A stretch of 6,560 bases of DNA from Bacteroidota bacterium. GTDB taxonomy: Bacteria; Bacteroidota; Bacteroidia; Bacteroidales; VadinHA17. The notes beneath the pieces are model-generated. The model saw only the letters and a program-made list of their open reading frames with translations, did not search any database and was not told the origin of the DNA. The stretch covers positions 1 to 6,560 of the forward strand of contig VGGM01000093.1 in the NCBI GenBank assembly GCA_016868515.1, read 5' to 3'. A program made the translations under genes and the position numbers. How positions within the stretch are numbered: position 1 is the stretch's first letter; every line of letters starts with the position of its first letter. Shown here piece after piece: positions 1 through 5,877 of the stretch.

Positions 1-768
1 AAGTTCAACAACATTATTCAGATTACCCTTTACACCTGGTATCTTACAAACTATCGCCTTTATCTTCTTGTCGCGGAACACCGTGCCGATGCCTCCCCGG
101 CCGGCCTGCTTGAGCCTGACAAGTTTGCGCTTCGGATCGTAGAAGGTGAAGTTAAGCATACCTATCAGTGAATGGTCTGCCGCCGCTCCCGTCGACACAA
201 TACCTATATTCTTTTTGTCGGTGTCGCTTTCGGCAAACATCTCTGTAAGCTGTTCAGCAAGAATATGACTGTCGAGAGCCTCGGCCGGAGCCTCAAATAT
301 CTCAACGAAGTGATTAACCCCGTCAATAAAAACTATTATATCCTTTTCAGCCTTACCCTGGATCTCAATCGCATCAAATCCTGAAAACTTCAGAAACGGG
401 CCGAAGAAACCACCAACATTACTGTCCATTACTGAATCTGTCTGCGGGGAAATAGTTACAACCAAGGACTTGCCCGTGCCAGAATACTGGGTTATTCCAC
501 CAATGGGGCCCGATGAAATAATTATCTCATTATCAGGGCTATCCCATGGTGTTTCAGGTTCAGTGGCATCCCAGAGCAATCGTAGTCCATACCCCTTGCC
601 ACCGATGAACTTCTCCTTCATCACGGCAGGTACATCCTTTTCGCGGATTTCGGGTGTTCCGACATTAACATAGAGAATCTTGTCGGTGTAGCCTTTGTCG
701 AGCGGTTTCCACTTGTACTCCCACCTTTTCAGTAATTTGTGCTGCGATTTAATAGCCTGAATGTCCAT
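1..768 (-). CDS. aor: Aldehyde:ferredoxin oxidoreductase family protein, N-terminal 256 residues (C-terminus beyond window)
   Basis: Translating the minus strand from the ATG at 768-766 gives an uninterrupted 256-residue frame that leaves the window at base 1. AOR enzymes use a tungsten (sometimes molybdenum) bis-pterin cofactor and a [4Fe-4S] cluster to oxidise aldehydes to acids in the cytoplasm, passing electrons to ferredoxin. Visible AOR N-domain signatures are GGKGYGLRLLWD at residues 56-67, GPIGG at 87-91, SPQTDSVMDSNVGGFFGPFLKFSG across 107-130, and AGRGGIGTVFRDKKIKAI at 222-239. The last corresponds to the pterin-contacting AGRGGxGAVMGSKNLKAI motif, but has FRDK in place of the usual MGSK. 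About 25 residues precede the point where classical AORs begin, so there is a short N-terminal extension. The family is usually near 600 residues, so the cluster cysteines lie outside the window. The subfamily and substrate cannot be set. No Shine-Dalgarno is visible. Family assignment is firm; the exact enzyme is not. Confidence 0.9.
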   Translation of the reverse strand, partial: MDIQAIKSQHKLLKRWEYKWKPLDKGYTDKILYVNVGTPEIREKDVPAVMKEKFIGGKGYGLRLLWDATEPETPWDSPDNEIIISSGPIGGITQYSGTGKSLVVTISPQTDSVMDSNVGGFFGPFLKFSGFDAIEIQGKAEKDIIVFIDGVNHFVEIFEAPAEALDSHILAEQLTEMFAESDTDKKNIGIVSTGAAADHSLIGMLNFTFYDPKRKLVRLKQAGRGGIGTVFRDKKIKAIVCKIPGVKGNLNNVVEL

Positions 769-810
769 CTGTTGGTATATGTTATTGGTTTCTCTGTTTG
801 CTGCTGAAAT

Positions 811-841
811 CAAATTTCGAAATTATTTATCAGCCGGCAAT
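811..841 (-). promoter_or_regulatory. Candidate Bacteroidota-type promoter for the AOR gene
   Basis: Read on the minus strand, ATTG (841-838) is followed after 19 bases by GAAATTTG (818-811), a 7-of-8 match to the Bacteroidota -7 box TAnnTTTG. The spacing fits the known -33/-7 arrangement. It would place transcription start roughly 35-40 bases before the AOR ATG. The -7 box lies inside the palindrome at 813-824. This is a motif match in an AT-rich region, so it is only suggestive. Confidence 0.35.
813..824. repeat. 12-bp perfect palindrome in the divergent intergenic region
   Basis: AATTTCGAAATT is identical to its own reverse complement. It sits in the 101-bp gap between the divergent AOR and DUF364 genes and overlaps the candidate -7 box of the AOR promoter. 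A dimeric regulator could bind here and control one or both directions. An AT-rich palindrome of this size can also occur by chance, and no second copy was noticed nearby. Confidence 0.4.
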
Positions 842-869
842 ATTTTAATGACATTAATCAATATGCTAA

Positions 870-1661
870 ATGATGCATAACGTACCAGGGGGCATGTTTC
901 ATGACACGGGTATTGTTATCTTTGCCTCAAGTACCACAAGCTTTCAACCGATGTCTCTTCAGGAAGAGCCGCTTAGCTATTTCTGCCGGAAGAATCCACC
1001 TGATTGTGGCTTCATTGAACGGTTTGAAACCGGCGGGAAATATGCCGGTGTTATGCTGCGGAATGGCCAGATAGGAGTGTGTGCCATCCAGGGACAGAAG
1101 ATTGATGACCGGTTGTTCAGGCACGGAGGGGAACCCGATCTGTCAGACCCGGGACACAGGATTCTGGTAAATGCATGGCTCAATGCCTTCTACAATTATG
1201 ACATCGGTGAAACTGGCAGCGGAGATATATTCAACAGCCTGAGGTTTACACGATACAAGAATATTGTTATGATAGGCAGCTTCTCAAGTCTTATTGAGAA
1301 GTTCAGAAGTGAGGGTACCCGGCTGAGTATTTTCGATAATCTTTCCGGGGAAGATTTCATCCTGCCGATGCACCTTCAGCCATACTATCTGGCCGCGGCC
1401 GATTGTGTTATACTTACCGGGACAACAATTAACAACAACACCTTCACTGAAATTACCGGCAAAACTCCCGGGGAATGTGACATATTCCTTCTCGGACCAT
1501 CAAATATCCTGCACAGGGATATGTTTGACTACCGGAACATAAGGGTGGTATTCGGCTCACGGTTTAAGAAGTACGACCATGAAGTACTTGATATTATAAG
1601 GGACGGTCATGGAACCAGAAGCTTTTTAAAAGAGTATAATAAAGTGTATATTTCGGCCTAA
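870..1661 (+). CDS. DUF4213/DUF364 domain protein (putative heavy-metal chelation family)
   Basis: The 263-residue product matches the two-part architecture of the DUF364 family. Residues about 48-110 (GGKYAGVMLRNGQIGVCAI at 55-73, LVNAWLNAFYN at 99-109) resemble the enolase-N-like DUF4213 domain. Residues about 130-260 resemble the Rossmann-like DUF364 domain: NIVMIGSF at 131-138, AADCVILTGTTINNNTF at 176-192, LLGPSNILHRDMF at 207-219. The one characterised structure known to me, a Desulfitobacterium hafniense protein, was proposed from its fold and active-site cleft to chelate heavy metals; no reaction is established. No signal peptide or membrane segment is clear, so it is probably cytoplasmic. 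It is divergent from AOR and 12 bases upstream of the thiF-like gene, consistent with an operon. The start is uncertain: ATG at 870, 873, 894 and 951 are all in frame, and the first ~30 residues look poorly conserved. Only the family assignment is well supported. Confidence 0.85.
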   Translation: MMHNVPGGMFHDTGIVIFASSTTSFQPMSLQEEPLSYFCRKNPPDCGFIERFETGGKYAGVMLRNGQIGVCAIQGQKIDDRLFRHGGEPDLSDPGHRILVNAWLNAFYNYDIGETGSGDIFNSLRFTRYKNIVMIGSFSSLIEKFRSEGTRLSIFDNLSGEDFILPMHLQPYYLAAADCVILTGTTINNNTFTEITGKTPGECDIFLLGPSNILHRDMFDYRNIRVVFGSRFKKYDHEVLDIIRDGHGTRSFLKEYNKVYISA

Positions 1662-1673
1662 TGACGATTAATT

Positions 1674-2273
1674 ATGCTTTTCGGTGAAATCAAAAAAAGA
1701 CTCTCCTCCTTCAGAGTCGGGATAGCAGGTGCCGGCGGGCTCGGTTCAAACTGTGCCCAGGCACTCGTCAGGTCAGGGGTTGGAACACTTGTAATTGCCG
1801 ATTTCGACATCGTTGAGGAGAGGAACCTTAACCGGCAGTTCTTCTTTCTCGATCAGACCGGTATGAAGAAGGTCGATGCACTGAAGGTAAACCTCGACCG
1901 GATAGGCTCAGGATCAGTTATAATTGTCCATGACGTTACACTTACCCGTGAAATTATACCCGGTATATTTGCGGGTTGTGATGTTATTGTGGAGGCATTT
2001 GACAGATCCGATATGAAGCTGCTGCTGATAGAAACAGTTACGCGTGAAATGCCGGGAATCCCGGTAGTTGCAGCATCAGGGCTGGCAGGCTGGGGAGGCA
2101 ATGAGACCATTACCAGCAGGAAAATTGATAAAACCCTTTATGTCGTTGGTGATGAATCGAATGAGGTTTCAGATGAACTGCCACCACTGGCACCAAGGGT
2201 AGGCATTGTGGCTTGCATGGAGGCGAACCTGGTACTGGAAATATTGCTGAACAGTAAAAACGGGCAGGGATGA
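1674..2273 (+). CDS. thiF: Small ThiF-type adenylyltransferase (E1-like, ThiF family 2)
   Basis: This 199-residue protein belongs to the ThiF/MoeB/E1 superfamily, which adenylates the C-terminal glycine of a ubiquitin-fold sulfur carrier using ATP. Visible elements are the nucleotide-binding loop GAGGLGSN at residues 19-26, the ribose-binding acidic pair D43/D45, NLNRQ at 51-55 with the catalytic-type arginine R54, K66, and the magnesium-binding-type aspartate D110 in EAFDRSD. PPLAPRVGIVACMEAN at 170-185 is typical of the short ThiF group. It is shorter than MoeB or E. coli ThiF (about 250 residues). It has only three cysteines (27, 102, 181), so the paired CxxC zinc motifs of the longer enzymes are missing. 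It follows the DUF364 gene by 12 bases and overlaps the sulfur-carrier gene by ATGA. The partner is therefore almost certainly that carrier. Whether the pathway is thiamine or tungsten/molybdenum pterin is not shown by sequence. Confidence 0.88.
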   Translation: MLFGEIKKRLSSFRVGIAGAGGLGSNCAQALVRSGVGTLVIADFDIVEERNLNRQFFFLDQTGMKKVDALKVNLDRIGSGSVIIVHDVTLTREIIPGIFAGCDVIVEAFDRSDMKLLLIETVTREMPGIPVVAASGLAGWGGNETITSRKIDKTLYVVGDESNEVSDELPPLAPRVGIVACMEANLVLEILLNSKNGQG

Positions 2274-2473
2274 AGATAATACTGAATAACCGTCCTGAAG
2301 AGTTCCACGCAGACACCCACACAGTCGATGATCTGCTCAGGGTGAGGAATATGACCTTCAGGATGAGAATAGTTAAGATAAACGGAGTACTGATTGACCG
2401 CGACAAATATGCGTCAACATACATTTCAGAGGGTGATGATGTTCAGGTGATATACCTGATGAGCGGCGGTTAA
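2270..2473 (+). CDS. thiS: ThiS/MoaD-like ubiquitin-fold sulfur carrier protein
   Basis: The 67-residue product ends in Gly-Gly (residues 66-67), the hallmark of beta-grasp sulfur carriers whose C-terminus is adenylated by an E1-like enzyme and then converted to a thiocarboxylate. The order of elements fits ThiS: a starting strand MKIILNN, a TVDDLL helix start at 18-23, a central VKINGVLIDRDKY segment at 35-47, and EGDDVQVIYLMSGG at 54-67. ThiS normally ends in a similar short hydrophobic strand before GG. Its ATG overlaps the thiF stop (ATGA at 2270-2273), which suggests translational coupling and roughly matched synthesis of the pair. No thiG, thiazole or other thiamine gene follows. The nearby AOR gene, which needs a dithiolene pterin, makes a MoaD-like role plausible. 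The sequence alone looks nearer ThiS than MoaD. Confidence 0.87.
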   Translation: MKIILNNRPEEFHADTHTVDDLLRVRNMTFRMRIVKINGVLIDRDKYASTYISEGDDVQVIYLMSGG

Positions 2474-2515
2474 TCAGGCCATCATAACGGCAGGGTAAAT
2501 CATTCAGTCACTTCA

Positions 2516-2525
2516 TAACCGGTTA
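2516..2525. repeat. Palindrome upstream of the P5C dehydrogenase gene
   Basis: TAACCGGTTA equals its own reverse complement and lies about 58 bases before the preferred ATG of the dehydrogenase gene, in the 109-base gap after the thiS-like gene. A possible operator half-pair is one reading. It shares the core ACCGGT with the palindrome just downstream of the same gene (4218-4227). No convincing TAnnTTTG box was found in this gap. Confidence 0.35.
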
Positions 2526-2582
2526 AACAGAAATCCGGACTGATTGTTATACATATAAGTGAATAACGTAAAACAAACAGTA

Positions 2583-4211
2583 ATGAGAAAACATCTTGAA
2601 GTCCCGGAAGCATACAATGAGCCTGTATTGACATATGCTCCCGGAACAGCAGAAAGGGAGGAACTTCGTAAAGTGATATCACAGATGAGGTCGACTGTTG
2701 CCGACATACCAATGATTATCGGCGGCAGCGAAATACGCACCGGCAACTGCGCCGAAATCAGACCACCGCATGACACATCCCACCTCCTGGGGCATTACCA
2801 CAAAGGTGACAAGACACATGTAGAAATGGCGATAAGTGCAGCCCTTGATGCAAGGCGCGAATGGGCATACATGCCTTGGAAACAGCGTGCATCCATCTTT
2901 CTCAGGGCAGCCAGCCTGGTTTCGGGACCTTACCGGCAGTTAATAAATGCCGCGTCAATGCTGGGACAATCGAAAACGGTGCATCAGGCCGAGATCGATG
3001 CAGCCTGCGAATTTGCCGACTTCCTCAGGTATAATGTTCAGTATATGAACGAGATATACCAAATGCAGCCGGAAAGCCACCCCAATACATGGAACAGACT
3101 TGAGCAGAGACCGCTTGAGGGTTTTATATATGCACTCAGCCCCTTTAACTTTACATCGATAGCTGCCAATCTTGCAGCAGCCCCTGCACTTATGGGGAAC
3201 GTGGTTGTATGGAAACCGTCAAATACCCAGATATACTCGGCCGATGTAATTATGAAAATCTACCGGGAGGCCGGTTTACCCGATGGCGTAATCAATATTA
3301 TATATGTTTCAGGCCCGGAGGCAGCTGATGTGGTCCTGAGCAACAGGCACCTCGCAGGTATTCATTTCACGGGTTCAACAGGTGTGTTCAATTCGATATG
3401 GAAAACCGTAGGCAACAACATTGGAACCTATAAGAACTATCCCCGTGTTGTTGGTGAAACAGGAGGCAAGGATTTTATTCTGGCTCACAGTTCGGCAAAT
3501 GCACGTCAGGTTGCCACTGCAATGGCCAGGGGCGCCTTTGAATATCAGGGTCAGAAGTGCTCGGCAGCTTCACGAGCCTACCTGCCTGAAAGCCTCTGGC
3601 CCGAAATAAGGCAGATCGCCGTCGGCCAGGTCGGCAACTTCAGGATGGGTGGCCCCGAAGATTTTTCCAACTTTATTACTGCCGTAATTGACGAAAAAGC
3701 ATTCGACAAGCTTACTGCATATATCGAACAGGCTAAGAATAATCCACAGGTGGAGATTGTATGCGGGGGCAACTACGACAAATCGAAGGGGTACTTTATT
3801 GAACCGACAATACTGCTCAGTAAGGACCCGTGCTACATAACCATGCAGGAGGAGCTATTCGGTCCGGTACTTACAGTATATGTCTACAGGGATGAAGAAT
3901 ATGATGATATTCTCAGACTTATCGACAAAACCTCCATCTACGGTCTAACTGGAGCTGTTTTTGGCCGGAACCGGGATGCCATAAGGCAGGCAACTGATAT
4001 TTTGCGCTATTCAGCCGGAAACTTCTACATAAATGACAAGCCTACGGGGGCAGTAGTCGGTCATCAGCCATTCGGAGGATCGAGGGCATCAGGAACCAAT
4101 GACAAGGCGGGTTCGGCACTTAATCTGCTGCGATGGGTGAGCCCCAGAACTATAAAGGAGTGTTTTCTTCCTCCTGAGAACTGGGTTTATCCCTTCCTTT
4201 CGGAAGGCTGA
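2583..4211 (+). CDS. pruA: L-glutamate gamma-semialdehyde dehydrogenase (1-pyrroline-5-carboxylate dehydrogenase)
   Basis: This enzyme oxidises glutamate gamma-semialdehyde (from P5C) to glutamate with NAD+, the second step of proline catabolism, in the cytoplasm. The complete aldehyde dehydrogenase catalytic set is present, numbered from the ATG at 2583: asparagine N189 in SPFNFTS, the GSTG cofactor motif at 264-267, general base E292 in GETGGKDF, nucleophile C326 in YQGQKCSAASRAY, EELFGP at 423-428, and PFGGSRASGTNDKAG at 496-510. The spacing of E292 and C326 is normal. The opening NEPVLTYAPGTAERE and the overall sequence match the ALDH4A1-like group 1 P5C dehydrogenases, and 542 residues is the usual length. 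A GTG at 2559 would add eight residues (MNNVKQTV); the ATG is preferred because it gives the family's usual start. It stands alone, without a proline dehydrogenase beside it. Confidence 0.95.
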   Translation: MRKHLEVPEAYNEPVLTYAPGTAEREELRKVISQMRSTVADIPMIIGGSEIRTGNCAEIRPPHDTSHLLGHYHKGDKTHVEMAISAALDARREWAYMPWKQRASIFLRAASLVSGPYRQLINAASMLGQSKTVHQAEIDAACEFADFLRYNVQYMNEIYQMQPESHPNTWNRLEQRPLEGFIYALSPFNFTSIAANLAAAPALMGNVVVWKPSNTQIYSADVIMKIYREAGLPDGVINIIYVSGPEAADVVLSNRHLAGIHFTGSTGVFNSIWKTVGNNIGTYKNYPRVVGETGGKDFILAHSSANARQVATAMARGAFEYQGQKCSAASRAYLPESLWPEIRQIAVGQVGNFRMGGPEDFSNFITAVIDEKAFDKLTAYIEQAKNNPQVEIVCGGNYDKSKGYFIEPTILLSKDPCYITMQEELFGPVLTVYVYRDEEYDDILRLIDKTSIYGLTGAVFGRNRDAIRQATDILRYSAGNFYINDKPTGAVVGHQPFGGSRASGTNDKAGSALNLLRWVSPRTIKECFLPPENWVYPFLSEG

Positions 4212-4217
4212 TAATTT

Positions 4218-4227
4218 CCACCGGTGG
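4218..4227. repeat. Palindrome just after the P5C dehydrogenase gene
   Basis: CCACCGGTGG is a perfect 10-bp palindrome starting six bases after the stop codon. As RNA it has almost no loop and no U-tract follows directly, so it is a poor terminator alone. It shares ACCGGT with the palindrome upstream of the same gene (2516-2525). Confidence 0.35.
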
Positions 4228-4239
4228 TTAATATCTTTT

Positions 4240-4261
4240 AAAACACGGCTATTCCGTTTTT
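4240..4261 (+). terminator. Weak terminator-like hairpin after the P5C dehydrogenase gene
   Basis: ACGG (4245-4248) pairs with CCGT (4254-4257) around the five-base loop CTATT. Beyond a bulged C at 4244, AAAA (4240-4243) pairs with the following T-run (4258-4261). The stem is short and the T-run is partly inside it. It may end the dehydrogenase transcript before the division gene, but it is weak by the usual criteria. Confidence 0.3.
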
Positions 4262-4274
4262 CTACAAAATCGAT

Positions 4275-4282
4275 TAGGTTTG
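4275..4282 (+). promoter_or_regulatory. Consensus -7 box immediately upstream of the DivIC/FtsB-like gene
   Basis: TAGGTTTG is a perfect match to the Bacteroidota -7 consensus TAnnTTTG and ends four bases before the ATG at 4287. Transcription would then start at or within a few bases of the start codon, giving a leaderless or nearly leaderless message. No clear TTG -33 element lies 19-21 bases upstream, so chance remains possible. Confidence 0.35.
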
Positions 4283-4286
4283 CGGC

Positions 4287-4637
4287 ATGTCAATCAGGTT
4301 CAGATATGCCGACAGGATACCTCCATGGCTCCGCAACAAGTTTGTGGTAACAATAATTATTTTTGTACTCTGGGTTCTCCTTTTTGATGCCAACAACCTG
4401 CTTGACAGGTTTCGTGATATCAGGCGATACAAATCACTTCAGCGCGACCAGGAATACTACACTCGCAGAATTGAGGAGGACAGACATAAACTTGAGGAAT
4501 TGCACAGCGACAATGAAAGCCTTGAAAAATTTGCGCGTGAGCAGTACCGGATGAAAAGGCCCGATGAGGATATATATGTTATAATATCGCCTGAAGAGGA
4601 GAAAAGAGTTCAACGCGAATCGACTGCCCGGAAATAG
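4287..4637 (+). CDS. DivIC/FtsB-like septum formation initiator protein
   Basis: This is a 116-residue bitopic membrane protein of the divisome. The first 18 residues are short, basic and cytoplasmic. One hydrophobic segment, about 19-34 (FVVTIIIFVLWVLLF), spans the inner membrane. A heptad-rich charged coiled coil follows at about 42-80, then the conserved NESLEKFAREQYRMK and PDEDIYVI blocks at 76-99. These match the septum formation initiator family, in which FtsB/DivIC pairs with FtsL and FtsQ/DivIB at the septum to relay activation to the septal cell-wall synthase. A charged tail of about 15 residues ends the protein. The gene follows the P5C dehydrogenase by 75 bases, and its last 28 bases overlap the 3' end of the convergent glycosyltransferase gene. 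Family assignment is strong; the choice between the names DivIC and FtsB is conventional. Confidence 0.9.
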   Translation: MSIRFRYADRIPPWLRNKFVVTIIIFVLWVLLFDANNLLDRFRDIRRYKSLQRDQEYYTRRIEEDRHKLEELHSDNESLEKFAREQYRMKRPDEDIYVIISPEEEKRVQRESTARK

Positions 4638-5875
4638 GAAAGCAGCGTCTCCATATCTGCCAATGCCGGCCATGGCATCTCTCCCGACAGCATCAAAAAC
4701 TCCCTTGCCGCCAATACAACAGGTACCTTTTTAAAAGTATTCTCGTGGCTTCTGTTTAGGAATTTTACGATCATGAAGGCATTGAACCATGAATAGAAAC
4801 GTTTTAATCTATTCTGCCGGTCAGATGTGTTGGAGATGACTTCAGCGGTTCGGGAGACCCATATTTCCTTATCCATGAATGATTTAACCGCTACGGGAAG
4901 TGCAGTATAATCGGGAAATCCCGAGGTACCGGAATAGACTTCCGATCGCACAAGGCAGAACAGTTCCCTGAGAACAACGAAAGATTGAGGGGAATAGGTA
5001 AGCAGATCCTTACAGCCACTCTGCAACAATCTATCCAGTGATGGCCCGGTTCCGAACGGCACCCTTGCTGATATCCTTGCAGATGGGAACACAAGCTCTG
5101 GTTTAATCTCAATAAAATCATCCGACGTAACCAGCTTCCGGATGAAATAGAAGTCCTCCCCGCCCTGTTTCCGGCACATACCGCCGGCCTTCACATACCT
5201 GGCTGCACGTACTGCAAATGCAGAACCAACGGTATGGTATGAATAGGGAAATGTTGAATACCGCAAACCTGCCACAAAATAACGCAAATGGAGTTCATAC
5301 TGCTTTACTGCAGAGATCTGCTGCCTGTCAGTTTCCGGCTCATCATCACGGTGACGGAACCCGATGGAACAACCACCGGCCTTTCGGTTCTTTCCGAATT
5401 GCTCCCACACGGTTGCAAGGTAATTTTCTGAGACCGTGCAATCGGCATCAAGTGAAAGTATGACTCCATCGGGATTGTTTACAACCTCAAATCTTCTGAC
5501 CGCTTCATCCATACCTGTCTTTCTGGCGGCCCCAACTCCCCATCCCTTTATGCCGGGCTGGCCTGCATCAAGTACAAAAAGTCTGAAGAATTGTTCTCCG
5601 GCTGTACGTTGCCACTCCCTGATTGCCCCGATTGTCCGTTTGTTTGCTGAAGTTCCGTCTCTACCCGATTGTGCCGGGGAATTGACAACAATAATAACCT
5701 CGGTTCCTGTTCCGGGTGGAATGCAGGCCGCCAGCGAGGTGATGCAGTTGTTAATCTCAGGCTCGTCGTATGCGGGTATGACAACAATTATACCGAGACC
5801 GGCATCAGGTGGTTCAGGCAATGTAAATGGTGGAAAAAGTGCTCCTTTCGACAGGTAATCGGAAGCGAAAGTCAT
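4610..5875 (-). CDS. Glycosyltransferase family 2 protein
   Basis: The 421-residue product has a GT-A fold of the family 2 type, which transfers a sugar from a nucleotide-sugar donor. The start GIIVVIPAYDEPEINNCITSL at residues 28-48 is the usual nucleotide-binding first strand and loop. EVIIVVNS at 59-66 is the second strand. GVGAARKTGMDEA at 113-125 precedes the metal-binding DxD motif D143-A-D145 in ILSLDADC. VGSAFAVRAARYVKAGGM at 216-233 and GGEDFYF at 238-244, with acidic pair E240/D241, are the acceptor and catalytic-base region. No transmembrane helix is evident, so it is probably cytosolic or peripheral at the membrane. The C-terminal ~170 residues match nothing I recognise. It begins 2 bases after the stop of the Skp-like gene, so the two are one operon and probably translationally coupled. 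Its 3' end overlaps the convergent division gene by 28 bases. Donor and acceptor cannot be inferred. Confidence 0.88.
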   Translation of the reverse strand: MTFASDYLSKGALFPPFTLPEPPDAGLGIIVVIPAYDEPEINNCITSLAACIPPGTGTEVIIVVNSPAQSGRDGTSANKRTIGAIREWQRTAGEQFFRLFVLDAGQPGIKGWGVGAARKTGMDEAVRRFEVVNNPDGVILSLDADCTVSENYLATVWEQFGKNRKAGGCSIGFRHRDDEPETDRQQISAVKQYELHLRYFVAGLRYSTFPYSYHTVGSAFAVRAARYVKAGGMCRKQGGEDFYFIRKLVTSDDFIEIKPELVFPSARISARVPFGTGPSLDRLLQSGCKDLLTYSPQSFVVLRELFCLVRSEVYSGTSGFPDYTALPVAVKSFMDKEIWVSRTAEVISNTSDRQNRLKRFYSWFNAFMIVKFLNRSHENTFKKVPVVLAAREFLMLSGEMPWPALADMETLLSYFRAVDSR

Positions 5876-5877
5876 TT

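Noticed and set aside
172..673. Two short + strand open frames (172-384 and 470-673)
   Set aside because: Both lie opposite the AOR coding sequence, whose minus-strand reading carries clear family motifs, so these are shadow frames.
2110..2424. A 104-codon minus-strand open frame across the thiF/thiS junction
   Set aside because: It is antisense to two recognised genes and shows no family signature.
2455..2478. Inverted repeat CCTGAT...ATCAGG around the stop of the thiS-like gene, considered as a terminator
   Set aside because: The stem is only 6 bp with a 12-base loop, and no T-run follows, so it does not meet terminator criteria.
2559..2582. GTG at 2559 as the start of the P5C dehydrogenase
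   Set aside because: It is in frame but adds eight residues not expected for the family. The ATG at 2583 gives the usual 542-residue length and N-terminus.
5436..5858. A 140-codon open frame on the + strand
   Set aside because: It lies entirely antisense within the well-supported glycosyltransferase gene, has no recognisable domain, and is proline/serine-rich in the way expected from an antisense frame.
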